From Citrobacter tructae (lineage in GTDB: Bacteria; Pseudomonadota; Gammaproteobacteria; Enterobacterales; Enterobacteriaceae), in contig NZ_CP038469.1 in assembly GCF_004684345.1 (NCBI RefSeq), forward strand, positions 2,728,001 to 2,792,000: a stretch of 64,000 nt of DNA, given 5' to 3'. Every line of letters starts with the position of its first letter. The first letter of the stretch is position 1. Both the position numbers and the translations under genes were made by a program. Shown here piece after piece: positions 8,948-17,862 of this stretch. The notes beneath the pieces were generated by a model. It was not told the origin of the DNA. It was given only the letters and a program-made list of their open reading frames with translations, and did no database searches.

Positions 8948-9601
8948 ATGTCACTGCTTTCTTTACTTTTTTCGTCTGCTTTTCCCGCGTTGGCACTGGC
9001 GCATTTTGTTGCACTGCTTAGCCCCGGGCCGGACTTCTTTTTACTGGTCGGTTACGCCGTACGCTACCGAATGCGCGGCAGCGCCGGGCTGTGCGTGGGT
9101 ATCGCCATCGGCAATGGGCTGTATATTCTGCTGGCTATTATCGGTTGGGGGATCCTGCGCCAGCTTCCCCTGCTGTTCACAGTCATTGAGCTGCTGGGTG
9201 CACTCTATCTATTGTGGATTGGCAGCCTGCTGATCCGCAGTCGCCCGCAAACCCTGACCAGAGCAGACGCCCAGTCCACTTGTCCAGCATTTGGCAAACA
9301 GCTATTACTGGGGTTAGGTTCGTCACTACTCAACCCTAAAAATGCGCTGTTTTATCTGGCGCTGATGACCGCCCTGCTCGGCCCGTCGGTGACATTGCTG
9401 CAACAAGCCGTGAGCGGGATCTGGATGTCCAGCGTGGTGCTATTCTGGGATCTGCTGATTGTGATGTTCATCGGTTTACCGCAGATCCAACAGCGGCTTA
9501 CCAAAGGGATCCTTTGGATCGAGCGTATCGCCGGTGGCGTGCTGATCGTCTTCGGCATTGCGATCGCGCTGCGGTTTATGCAGAGCCTTACTCTTTGTTA
9601 A
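8948..9601 (+). CDS. LysE/RhtB family amino acid exporter
   Basis: This 217-residue protein with about six membrane segments carries the LysE family signature LSPGPDFFLLVGYAVRYRMRG-G in the first third and the conserved LLNPKNALFYL motif near residue 134. LysE/RhtB carriers export amino acids or related compounds by proton antiport. The ATG at 8948 follows GAGGTCGCT; an in-frame upstream ATG at 8918 lacks family similarity. The substrate is unknown. It is probably controlled by, or co-transcribed with, the AraC gene just upstream. Confidence 0.9.
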   Translation: MSLLSLLFSSAFPALALAHFVALLSPGPDFFLLVGYAVRYRMRGSAGLCVGIAIGNGLYILLAIIGWGILRQLPLLFTVIELLGALYLLWIGSLLIRSRPQTLTRADAQSTCPAFGKQLLLGLGSSLLNPKNALFYLALMTALLGPSVTLLQQAVSGIWMSSVVLFWDLLIVMFIGLPQIQQRLTKGILWIERIAGGVLIVFGIAIALRFMQSLTLC

Positions 9602-9922
9602 GCGTGGTGATTTTCTACAAATAAAGAGGATAAACTCGTTTAATTAATATCCAGTCCGCATTACACTGCGGATGACTATTATCCGTTCAACTTATTATTC
9701 CCGAGGTGCGATGTGCTGATGATTACCTGTAATCGTTACGTTTTCTGACCTGAGTCTGAGAACGTTTCTCCTGTTTGCGCCTCGCGCAGGCAGCGTTTTT
9801 GATTACATGAAATTCAGTACATTTGCAGTCTGCTTTTTTTCTGTCATCGGTCTGACGTCTCAAAGACGGTATTGAATTTCGCTATTCCCGTTGAGGGTTT
9901 TCTCCCGACAAGGAGCTGTTTT
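9602..9922 (+). promoter_or_regulatory. mdtM upstream region with internal hairpin
   Basis: This 321-bp stretch has no convincing gene. It holds a short TCCGC/GCGGA hairpin near 9655-9672, which may end the LysE transcript. A stronger stem-loop followed by TTTTT at 9771-9800 lies about 120 bp before the mdtM start. An mdtM promoter upstream of that stem-loop would give a leader with a terminator. Confidence 0.5.
9771..9800 (+). terminator. Terminator-like hairpin in the mdtM leader
   Basis: CTGTTTGCGC pairs with GCGCAGGCAG across a CTC loop (10 bp, two G-T wobbles), and a CGTTTTTG tract follows. No gene ends here, so it may terminate an unannotated small RNA or act as an attenuator. Confidence 0.5.
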
Positions 9923-11164
9923 ATGCAACGGATTTTCGCGTTTTTCTCCCAACGCGCCACGACGCTATTTTTCCCCATCGCGCTGATTCTGTACGATTTC
10001 GCCGCCTATCTGTCGACGGACTTGATCCAGCCCGGCATCATCAATGTCGTGCGCGATTTCAACGCCGATGTAAGCCTGGCACCGGCTGCGGTCAGCCTTT
10101 ATCTGGCAGGCGGGATGGCGTTGCAATGGTTGTTAGGCCCGCTTTCCGACCGGATTGGCCGCCGACCAGTGCTGATCGCAGGGGCGTTAATCTTTACACT
10201 CGCCTGCGCGGCTACGTTGTTCACCACTTCGATGACACAATTTCTGGTTGCGCGTTTCGTTCAGGGCACCAGCATCTGCTTTATCGCCACTGTGGGCTAT
10301 GTCACGGTACAGGAGGCATTTGGTCAGACAAAAGCCATCAAGCTGATGGCGATTATCACCTCCATTGTGCTGGTTGCCCCGGTGATCGGCCCGCTCTCCG
10401 GGGCGGCGCTGATGCACTTTGTCCACTGGAAGATTCTGTTTGCCATTATTGCCGCCATGGGGCTTATCGCCTTTGTTGGCCTGCTGCTGGCAATGCCGGA
10501 AACCGTCCAGCGCAGCGCGGTGCCATTCAGCGCGCGCAGCGTACTGCGTGATTTTCGCGACGTTTTCCGCAACCGGGTTTTCCTGTTTGGCGCAGCCACG
10601 CTGTCGTTAAGCTATATCCCGATGATGAGTTGGGTAGCGGTCTCACCGGTGATCCTGATTGATGCTGGCGGCATGACCACATCGCAGTTTGCCTGGGCGC
10701 AGGCTCCGGTGTTTGGCGCAGTGATCGTCGCCAATATGGTGGTCGTGCGTTTTGTGAAGGATCCAACGAAGCCACGCTTTATCTGGCGCGCTGCCCCCAT
10801 TCAACTGAGCGGACTGGCGGTACTGATTGGCGGTAATTTACTGTGGCCGCATGTGTGGCTGTGGTCGGTGCTGGGGACCAGCCTGTATGCGTTTGGCATC
10901 GGGATGATCTTCCCGACGCTATTCCGTTTTACGTTGTTTTCTAACAACTTGCCGAAAGGTACGGTCTCCGCGTCGCTAAACATGGTGATCCTGACAGTAA
11001 TGGCGGTTTCGGTCGAAGTCGGACGCTGGCTGTGGTTTAACGGCGGCAGGCTTTCGTTTCACCTGCTGGCGGTCGTGGCGGGTATTGCCGTGGTGTTCAC
11101 GCTGGCCGGATTATTGAAGCGAGTGCGTCAGCATGAGGCAACAGCGTTAGCCACCGAGAACTAA
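9923..11164 (+). CDS. mdtM: MFS multidrug exporter MdtM
   Basis: This 413-residue major facilitator with 12 membrane helices is nearly collinear with E. coli MdtM (YjiO). It shows family motif A between helices 2 and 3 (GPLSDRIGRRPVL) and motif C-like sequence in helix 5 (APVIGPLSGAAL), which marks drug/H+ antiporters of the DHA1 group. In E. coli it confers tolerance to chloramphenicol, quaternary ammonium compounds, bile salts and alkaline pH. The ATG at 9923 has AGGAG eight bases upstream; an earlier ATG at 9872 lacks a site and family similarity. A hairpin-rich leader precedes it. Confidence 0.95.
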   Translation: MQRIFAFFSQRATTLFFPIALILYDFAAYLSTDLIQPGIINVVRDFNADVSLAPAAVSLYLAGGMALQWLLGPLSDRIGRRPVLIAGALIFTLACAATLFTTSMTQFLVARFVQGTSICFIATVGYVTVQEAFGQTKAIKLMAIITSIVLVAPVIGPLSGAALMHFVHWKILFAIIAAMGLIAFVGLLLAMPETVQRSAVPFSARSVLRDFRDVFRNRVFLFGAATLSLSYIPMMSWVAVSPVILIDAGGMTTSQFAWAQAPVFGAVIVANMVVVRFVKDPTKPRFIWRAAPIQLSGLAVLIGGNLLWPHVWLWSVLGTSLYAFGIGMIFPTLFRFTLFSNNLPKGTVSASLNMVILTVMAVSVEVGRWLWFNGGRLSFHLLAVVAGIAVVFTLAGLLKRVRQHEATALATEN

Positions 11165-11167
11165 ATC

Positions 11168-11199
11168 TGCCGGATGCAGTGCAAACACTGCATCCGGCA
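11168..11199. terminator. Bidirectional terminator between convergent genes
   Basis: TGCCGGATGCAGTG and CACTGCATCCGGCA form a perfect 14-bp stem around a CAAA loop. It lies 4 bp past the mdtM stop and 15 bp from the end of the opposing lyase gene, so it can serve both. The GCCGGATGC sequence resembles a REP unit. Confidence 0.75.
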
Positions 11200-11213
11200 T
11201 TTATCACTGTACG

Positions 11214-12404
11214 TTACGCGATGCGTGCAAATCCCGCTTCCAGATCGGCAATCAGGTCGCCAATATCCTCAAGGCCAATATGCACTCTGACCAGCGTGCC
11301 GCTGAAATCGACATCCCCGGCCGGGCGAATACTGTTCAGCTCTTCCGGCTGGTTAGCCAGAATGAGCGACTCGAATCCGCCCCACGAATAGGCCATGTGG
11401 AATAGCGAGAAGTTATCGAGGAAATCCGCCATCTGCTCGTCAGTCAGTCGCTTTTTCAGAACAAACGAGAACAGGCCCGAGCTGCCGGCAAAGTCACGCT
11501 GAAAATATTCGTGTCCCGGACACTCCGGTAATGCCGGATGGTTCACCCGCGCCACTTCCGGCCTTGCCGACAGCCAGCGGGCAATATGGATGCTGCTTTC
11601 CTGATGCTGTTTAAGACGCACCGCCAGTGTACGCAGCCCACGGCTGCCGTTATAAGCCGTGTCGGCATCTAGCGTTTGCCCCATCAGATAGGAGTTCTCA
11701 CGAAGGCGATCCCAACAACGGGCGTTGGAAACCGCCGTCCCCAACATACCATCGGAATGCCCAATGGTGTATTTCGTGCCTGCCTGAATAGAAATATCCA
11801 CGCCAAAGTCCAGCGCTTTAAACAGCACGCCTGCCGCCCAGGTGTTGTCGATCATGATGACGATCTCTGGGTTCACCGCGCGGATCACCTTCACCATTCC
11901 CGGCACGTCCTGCACTTCCATGGTGATTGAACTGGGAGATTCCAGGAACACCACTTTCGTCTCAGGGCGCAGAAGATCGACAATACCCGCGCCAATCAGC
12001 GGATCGTAATAGGTAGTTTCAACGTTGAATTTACTCAGGATCTTATTACAAAAATCCTGAGTTGGTTCATAGGCCGCTCCAGTCATCAGGATATGATCGC
12101 CGCTTTGGACAAACGCCAGAATCGCATTGGTGACCGCTGCTGCACCGCACGGGTACAGCGCGCAGCCCACACCGCCTTCCAACTCACTCATGGCCTTCTG
12201 AAAAGCAAAGTGCGTGTAAGTGCCGCGACGACCGTAAAACAGTTCGCCATTTGCACGATTGGCGGTGGCAAATTTCTTGTCCTTCACGGTATCAAACACC
12301 AACGAAGAGGCCCGTTGGATAACCGGATTCACCGCGCCCTGGGTGTAACGTTTGTCGCGACCCGCAACCACCAATTGTGTCTCAAGCTTCATTGCGTCTT
12401 TCAT
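11214..12404 (-). CDS. Cystathionine beta-lyase-like PLP enzyme
   Basis: This 396-residue Cys/Met-metabolism PLP enzyme of the MetC type has the YGRRGT motif at residues 57-62 and the PLP aspartate in IDNTWA (D186). The Schiff-base lysine is K211 in AGTKYTIGHSD. The IGHSDG context resembles MetC beta-lyases rather than gamma-synthases. It is a second enzyme distinct from the housekeeping metC locus, encoded just before a symporter gene (20 bp gap). The pair probably imports and cleaves a sulfur amino acid or related C-S compound; the substrate is inferred only from context. AGGAG precedes the ATG. Confidence 0.85.
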   Translation of the reverse strand: MKDAMKLETQLVVAGRDKRYTQGAVNPVIQRASSLVFDTVKDKKFATANRANGELFYGRRGTYTHFAFQKAMSELEGGVGCALYPCGAAAVTNAILAFVQSGDHILMTGAAYEPTQDFCNKILSKFNVETTYYDPLIGAGIVDLLRPETKVVFLESPSSITMEVQDVPGMVKVIRAVNPEIVIMIDNTWAAGVLFKALDFGVDISIQAGTKYTIGHSDGMLGTAVSNARCWDRLRENSYLMGQTLDADTAYNGSRGLRTLAVRLKQHQESSIHIARWLSARPEVARVNHPALPECPGHEYFQRDFAGSSGLFSFVLKKRLTDEQMADFLDNFSLFHMAYSWGGFESLILANQPEELNSIRPAGDVDFSGTLVRVHIGLEDIGDLIADLEAGFARIA

Positions 12405-12424
12405 AACATCTCCTGTTTCTTAAT

Positions 12425-13657
12425 CTATACAACGGCGGCAGTAGAATTCAGTTCAGCGTTGGTCTGCTTTTTTCCAGCGAACCGTTCGACAATCTGTGCC
12501 GCATTCAAATCGTGAATTACGTTAATCAGCGTGGCTGGCGCATCGGTAATCGTGCCCAACACCACCAGCATCGGAATGGCTTCCATCGGCAGGCCGAGCG
12601 TCGTCACGATAAAGATCTCACCGAGGAACGCCCCACCCGGTACACCGCCGACGATAATGGCGGAGAGCACCGCAATCAGCATCGTCAGGAAGAATGTCTC
12701 GGTGGTGAACTCCATGCCGAGCACGGAATAGATAAAGACGATTTTCAGCGCGGCAATCATCGCCACGCCGCCTTTGTTCAGGTTAACCAACAGCGGAATG
12801 GACACATCAACGATTTCTGGGTTAATCCCCATCGCCTTACCGGCGCGCAGGGTTACAGGTAGCGTCCCCAGTGAAGAACAGGTCCCCAACGCGGTGGCTG
12901 AAGGTTCAATCGCATTACGCCAGAACGCCCTGACCGCCGGAACACCACCGCCAATATACGAATAGAGAATGGATCCGAAAACAAAGTAGACCAGCGTGGC
13001 GACCATAAACAGGCCGATGGCGCGGGCAAAAGTTAACAGCAGAGCTGAATCCTGGCTGGCCATGGTGGCGGCGAAATAGCAGCCAAGGCCAACCGGCGCC
13101 ACTTTCATAATGATTGAGACAATCTTCATGATCACGGTATTGGCATCTTCCAACAGTGATGCAATGCGTTTACCCGCCTGATCCGATTGCCCAATCGCCA
13201 CACCAGCAATAATCGCCATCACGATCAGGGCCAGAATATTGGACTTAGAGAACAGCCCGATAAAGTCACTGGTAGTGATCATGCTGACAAAATCCATCTT
13301 ACCGCTGCCCGCCTGCACGGACTGCGAGAGATCGATAGTGACGCCCTGCGCCGGGTTATACCATAGCGCCAGTGCCACAATCCCGGCGGCAGGAATAAAG
13401 GCCATCGCGATCGAAACAATGAAGATAATCGCCATAATGCGGCCCAACCTTTTCAGGTCGGTCATACTGGCGATGGAAGACATAACGCTGATCCCCACCA
13501 GCGGCACAATGATCATGAATAACAGGTTTAGAAAAATCTGACCTATTGGCTGGAGTGTACTAGCAAACGATGGGGCATAAATACCTAATAAGCCGCCAAT
13601 CACCAGAGCAAATAATAAAATAATCGACGATCTGTAGGGTTCGAGTCGTGACCACAT
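12425..13657 (-). CDS. Dicarboxylate/amino acid:cation symporter
   Basis: This 410-residue DAACS (GltP/SstT-type) transporter has a serine-rich re-entrant loop (ATALGTCSSLGTLPVTL, about residues 258-274) and a C-terminal re-entrant/TM8 region with DAPATLINVIHD. The architecture is that of glutamate, dicarboxylate or serine/threonine symporters. It heads a probable operon with the MetC-like enzyme 20 bp downstream and lies opposite a LysR gene across a 225-bp intergenic region. The substrate may be cystathionine, cystine or another substrate of the linked lyase, but this is inference. Confidence 0.88.
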   Translation of the reverse strand: MWSRLEPYRSSIILLFALVIGGLLGIYAPSFASTLQPIGQIFLNLLFMIIVPLVGISVMSSIASMTDLKRLGRIMAIIFIVSIAMAFIPAAGIVALALWYNPAQGVTIDLSQSVQAGSGKMDFVSMITTSDFIGLFSKSNILALIVMAIIAGVAIGQSDQAGKRIASLLEDANTVIMKIVSIIMKVAPVGLGCYFAATMASQDSALLLTFARAIGLFMVATLVYFVFGSILYSYIGGGVPAVRAFWRNAIEPSATALGTCSSLGTLPVTLRAGKAMGINPEIVDVSIPLLVNLNKGGVAMIAALKIVFIYSVLGMEFTTETFFLTMLIAVLSAIIVGGVPGGAFLGEIFIVTTLGLPMEAIPMLVVLGTITDAPATLINVIHDLNAAQIVERFAGKKQTNAELNSTAAVV

Positions 13658-13882
13658 AATCGGTACCTTTTAATTTTAAATAATATTAAATGAGATTAAA
13701 TTCACAATTTGATGAGTTTTCGCGGTGCCTCCTTATATTTTGTGACGTAACTCACTTAAGTTGTTATTTTTTCATTTTGCTAGCGAGTTGTTTCCTGTGA
13801 TTCAATAGTTGCATGTTTAAAACGCGAATGTAACGGCCTATTCGTACCGTTTTTGCAAATCACTTGTGAATCAAAGGAAACT

Positions 13883-14809
13883 ATGAGCACGCCGATTTCA
13901 CTCAAGCACCTGGAGTTTTTCGTCAAAATCGTCGACTGCGGAGGGTTATCGGAAGCCGCAGCGCAGCTCAACGTCTCGCCTTCAGCGGTCAGCAAAAGCC
14001 TAGCGGCAATGGAAGATACGCTAGGGACGACATTAATTAAACGCACCACCCGCAGTATTACCCTGACCGATGCCGGGCAATATTTATTTAACCGTGCCAA
14101 TAAGTTACTAGCAGAATTTGATGAAACTCTGAATACCACATCAGGTTATTACCACAGCCCGCAGGGCGAATTACGCATTACCTGTTCCATTGCTTTTGGT
14201 TATTCGCGGCTGGTAAACCTGGTGGATAAATATCGCGCTCAGTTTCCTGATGTGAATTTGTACATTGATCTCAACGATAACTTCGTCAATCTAAACGAAA
14301 CGGACTTCGACATCGCCCTGCGTATCTCCACCGCACCGCCACAGAACTATGCAATGCGCAAGCTGGTGCCCATCCGCTGGGCTTACTGCGCGTCGCCCGG
14401 CTACCTCGCTAAAAAAGGCATGCCCCAGCGTCGCAGCGACCTGGTGAATCATGATTGCCTGGTTTACCCCGGCCTTACGCCAATGTTGAAAGTGGCAGAT
14501 GAGCAGGATCGTCTGCACCAGTTGAAACTGCATATGCCGATCCAGGCCAACAGCAGCCTGGTACTATTGAAGTCGGTGTTAGAAGATCAGGGGGTGGCAT
14601 ATTTACCCACCTATCTGATTGGCGATCATATTCAAAAAGAGGAGATAACGCCGCTGATGCTCGACGGCACCATCACCTGTGAAACTCACGCCCTGTATGC
14701 GCTGTATTTTCCCAGCAAGTACAGCAATCCGAAGGTGCGATCGTTTATCGATTTTCTGGTCGCAGAACTCGGTCCCTTGCCCGCGTGGGATAACTGGATC
14801 CCCGGATAA
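13883..14809 (+). CDS. LysR family transcriptional regulator
   Basis: This 308-residue LysR-type regulator has an N-terminal winged helix (LKHLEFFVKIVDCGGLSEAAAQLNVSPSAVSKSLAAMED) and a periplasmic-binding-protein-like effector domain from about residue 90. The ATG at 13883 has AAAGGAAA upstream; the earlier ATG at 13853 would prepend residues outside the family. It is divergent from the symporter-lyase operon, the usual LysR arrangement, so it probably activates that operon and represses itself. The effector is unknown. Confidence 0.92.
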   Translation: MSTPISLKHLEFFVKIVDCGGLSEAAAQLNVSPSAVSKSLAAMEDTLGTTLIKRTTRSITLTDAGQYLFNRANKLLAEFDETLNTTSGYYHSPQGELRITCSIAFGYSRLVNLVDKYRAQFPDVNLYIDLNDNFVNLNETDFDIALRISTAPPQNYAMRKLVPIRWAYCASPGYLAKKGMPQRRSDLVNHDCLVYPGLTPMLKVADEQDRLHQLKLHMPIQANSSLVLLKSVLEDQGVAYLPTYLIGDHIQKEEITPLMLDGTITCETHALYALYFPSKYSNPKVRSFIDFLVAELGPLPAWDNWIPG

Positions 14810-14884
14810 ACGCTTCTCGCCTAAAAATGGGAGACGCGCCACAATTTTTGCGCGATCCCCCCGTCTGGCTCTATCCTTAAGTCT

Positions 14885-16165
14885 ATGAATAAAATTGCTG
14901 AACTCAAACGCGCCAAGCGACTGGCGCTCTCTCTGCTGCTGATCGCTGCCGCTACGTTCGTCATCACGCTGTTTTTGCCGCCCAGCTTCTGGGTACTCGG
15001 GATCAAAGCGATTGCCGAAGCGGCGATGGTCGGCGCGCTGGCGGACTGGTTTGCCGTGGTCGCGCTTTTTCGCCGGGTGCCGATCCCCTTTATCTCGCGC
15101 CATACGGCGATTATCCCGCGTAATAAAGACAGAATCGGCGAAAATCTTGGTCAGTTTGTGCAGGAGAAATTCCTCGATACCCAATCCCTGGTGGCACTGA
15201 TCCGTCGTCATGAACCGGCGCTGCTGATCGGGAACTGGTTCTGCCAGCCGGAGAATGCTCAGCGCATCGGCCAGCATCTGCTGCAAATCATGAGCGGCTT
15301 TCTGGAACTGACCGACGATGCCCGCATCCAGCGGCTGATCAAACGCGCGGTGCACAAGGCCATCGATAAAGTTGATCTCTCCGGCTCCAGCGCGTTAATG
15401 CTGGAAAGCATGACCAAAAATAATCGCCACCAGGTATTGCTCGACACGCTAATTACGCAACTGATCGCCCTGTTGCAGCGCGACAGCTCGCGGGCGTTTA
15501 TTGCCCAGCAGATCGTGCGCTGGCTGGAGACAGAGCACCCACTCAAAGCGAAGATCCTGCCGACTGAATGGCTGGGTGAACATAGCGCCGAGCTGGTCTC
15601 TGATGCGGTCAACTCCTTGTTGGATGACATCAGCCATGATCGGGCACATCAGATCCGCCACGCCTTCGATCGCGCCACGTTGAACTTGATCGACAAACTC
15701 AAACACGATCCGGAGATGGCCGTGCGCGCGGAAAGTCTCAAAAGTTACCTGAAAGAGGACGAAGCCTTTAACCGTTACCTCGGCGAACTGTGGGCAGACC
15801 TGCGCCAGTGGGTGAAAACCGACATTAACGCCGACGATTCCCGCGTGAAACAACGCATCGCCAGCGCCGGGCAGTGGTTTGGCGAAACGTTGGTTGCCGA
15901 CGGTGCCCTGCGCGCTTCGCTGAATGAGCATCTGGAGCAGGCCGCGCAAAAGGTCGCGCCGGAGTTCGCCGCTTTCCTGACGCGCCACATCAGCGACACG
16001 GTGAAAAGCTGGGATGCACGGGATATGTCACAGCAAATTGAGCTCAACATCGGCAAAGATTTGCAGTTTATTCGCGTCAACGGCACGCTGGTTGGTGGTT
16101 CAATCGGGCTGGTGTTATATCTGTTGTCGCAAATTCCGTCCCTGCTGACGCTGTCGAATTTTTAA
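14885..16165 (+). CDS. yjiN: DUF445 inner-membrane protein YjiN
   Basis: This 426-residue protein is near identical in length and sequence to E. coli YjiN. It has N-terminal membrane helices (about residues 16-60), a long charged, helical DUF445 region and a C-terminal membrane helix (GTLVGGSIGLVLYLLSQIPSLL). The function is not established. The gene is 8 bp upstream of a DUF2164 gene and probably co-transcribed with it. The start is supported by the conserved N-terminus (NKIAELKRAKRLALSLLL). Confidence 0.93.
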   Translation: MNKIAELKRAKRLALSLLLIAAATFVITLFLPPSFWVLGIKAIAEAAMVGALADWFAVVALFRRVPIPFISRHTAIIPRNKDRIGENLGQFVQEKFLDTQSLVALIRRHEPALLIGNWFCQPENAQRIGQHLLQIMSGFLELTDDARIQRLIKRAVHKAIDKVDLSGSSALMLESMTKNNRHQVLLDTLITQLIALLQRDSSRAFIAQQIVRWLETEHPLKAKILPTEWLGEHSAELVSDAVNSLLDDISHDRAHQIRHAFDRATLNLIDKLKHDPEMAVRAESLKSYLKEDEAFNRYLGELWADLRQWVKTDINADDSRVKQRIASAGQWFGETLVADGALRASLNEHLEQAAQKVAPEFAAFLTRHISDTVKSWDARDMSQQIELNIGKDLQFIRVNGTLVGGSIGLVLYLLSQIPSLLTLSNF

Positions 16166-16173
16166 GGAGAAAA

Positions 16174-16413
16174 ATGACTGAAATCACCTTGTCCCCAGCG
16201 GAGCGCGATCGTCTGCGCAATGAACTGGAAACCTATTGTAGCGACCACTTTGATCTCGATCTTGAGCAGTTCGATGCCGAGTTCTTTATTGATTTTATTA
16301 TCGAAAAACTGGGGCCTGCGTTTTACAACGCGGGTATTGAAGAAGCGATCCGCACCCATATCGCCTGGAGTGAACGTATCCAGGAAGAGATGGATTTGAA
16401 GAAAATCCTCTGA
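16174..16413 (+). CDS. DUF2164 family small protein
   Basis: This 79-residue acidic protein shows the DUF2164 pattern: ERDRLRNELETYCSDHFDLDLEQFDAEFFIDFIIEKLGPAFYNAG. The family is small, cytoplasmic and uncharacterised. AAGGAGA lies 7 bp before its ATG, and it follows yjiN closely, suggesting one transcript. The gene is not in the equivalent place in E. coli K-12 as I recall it. Confidence 0.88.
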   Translation: MTEITLSPAERDRLRNELETYCSDHFDLDLEQFDAEFFIDFIIEKLGPAFYNAGIEEAIRTHIAWSERIQEEMDLKKIL

Positions 16414-16502
16414 TGGCAAATCTTTGATTATTTAACTTTTCATTATCATTTGCATATGTAATATAACAAATATCAACATAACAGCATGAAGTGAGTGTTC
16501 GC

Positions 16503-17690
16503 ATGCCTCAGGGAAGTCCTGGTTCAAATCATCATTCCATCCGCGTGGCGCTGTTTGGCCTGCTGGTCTTAACGCTGGGCATGGGGATTGGGCGCTTTCT
16601 GTATACCCCAATGCTGCCGGTACTGCTGTCGGAAGGTCAATTTACGTTTGACCAGCTTTCGTGGATTGCCAGCGCCAACTACGCCGGGTATCTGGCGGGC
16701 AGCCTGCTCTTTTCCTTCGGCCTGTTCCACCAGCCCTCACTCCTACGCCCGATGCTGCTAACCTCTGCGATCGCGACAACCGGGCTTATCCTGGCGATGG
16801 CGCTCTTTATCCATCCCATGTTAGTAATGCTGATCCGTTTTCTGGCGGGCGTCGCCAGCGCCGGAATGATGATCTTTGGTTCGATGGTTGTTCTGCACCA
16901 CACCCGTCACCCGTTTGTGATTGCAGCCCTGTTCTCCGGCGTGGGTGCCGGTATTTTTCTCGGCAATGAATATGTCATCGCCGGTTTACACCATGCGCTG
17001 TCATCGCACACGCTATGGCTGGGCGCCAGCGCCATCTCTGGCCTGCTGTTCCTGTTGCTGGCCATGCTGCTCCCTTCTCGCGACCGCGCTCTGCCCGCCG
17101 CACCGCTGGCACAAACCGCACATCAGCCCATGTCATGGTGGCTGCTGACGCTGCTTTACGGGCTGGCCGGTTTTGGCTACATCATTGTCGCCACCTACCT
17201 GCCGCTGATGGCGAAGAGCGCCGGATCGCCACTGCTGACCGCGCACCTGTGGTCGCTGGTTGGCGTGGCGATTATTCCGGGATGTTTCGGCTGGTTATGG
17301 GCGGCCAAACGCTGGGGAGTCCTGCAATGCCTGACGGCCAATCTGCTGATCCAGAGCGCCTGCGTGGTGTTAACGCTCGCCAGCAACTCGTTGTTCCTGC
17401 TGGTTCTCAGCAGTATCGGTTTTGGCGCGACGTTTATGGGGACCACCTCGCTGGTGATGCCACTCGCTCGCCAGCTCAGCGTACCGCGAAATATTAATTT
17501 ACTGGGTTTGGTCACACTGACTTACGGTATCGGGCAAATTCTCGGGCCGCTATTGACCAGCCTGCTGGGAAGCGGCGCAGCTGCCATCGTCAACGCCACG
17601 CTGTGTGGCGCGGCGGCACTGCTTTTCGCCGCACTGATTAGTGCCGCACAATTATACAAACAACGATTCATCACCGCCAAAAGAATATAA
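16503..17690 (+). CDS. yjiJ: YbfB/YjiJ family MFS transporter
   Basis: This 395-residue protein with 12 membrane helices matches E. coli YjiJ. It has the N-terminal signature LGMGIGRFLYTPMLPVL and the ASANYAGYLAGSLL segment typical of this MFS branch. The substrate is unknown. The start MPQGSPGS at 16503 corresponds to homologues; an in-frame GTG at 16491 is less likely. A bidirectional terminator lies 125 bp downstream, shared with the opposing porin gene. Confidence 0.92.
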   Translation: MPQGSPGSNHHSIRVALFGLLVLTLGMGIGRFLYTPMLPVLLSEGQFTFDQLSWIASANYAGYLAGSLLFSFGLFHQPSLLRPMLLTSAIATTGLILAMALFIHPMLVMLIRFLAGVASAGMMIFGSMVVLHHTRHPFVIAALFSGVGAGIFLGNEYVIAGLHHALSSHTLWLGASAISGLLFLLLAMLLPSRDRALPAAPLAQTAHQPMSWWLLTLLYGLAGFGYIIVATYLPLMAKSAGSPLLTAHLWSLVGVAIIPGCFGWLWAAKRWGVLQCLTANLLIQSACVVLTLASNSLFLLVLSSIGFGATFMGTTSLVMPLARQLSVPRNINLLGLVTLTYGIGQILGPLLTSLLGSGAAAIVNATLCGAAALLFAALISAAQLYKQRFITAKRI

Positions 17691-17814
17691 TCTTAAACAG
17701 CAAAAATATATCCGGGAAAATACCTGTCACGGCTTAAAACATAATCCGTGAGTGAATAACGTTGTCAGGTTGAATACGTACATTGAAAAATGATTATAAC
17801 TATCGACTGCACGT

Positions 17815-17845
17815 AAAAAAGGCGTCTGACTAAAGACGCCTTTTT
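17815..17845. terminator. Bidirectional terminator, yjiJ / porin
   Basis: GGCGTCT and AGACGCC form a 7-bp stem flanked by an A run on one side and a T run on the other. It can end the porin transcript (minus strand) and yjiJ. Confidence 0.8.
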
Positions 17846-17862
17846 CATAATATAACAAAAAG

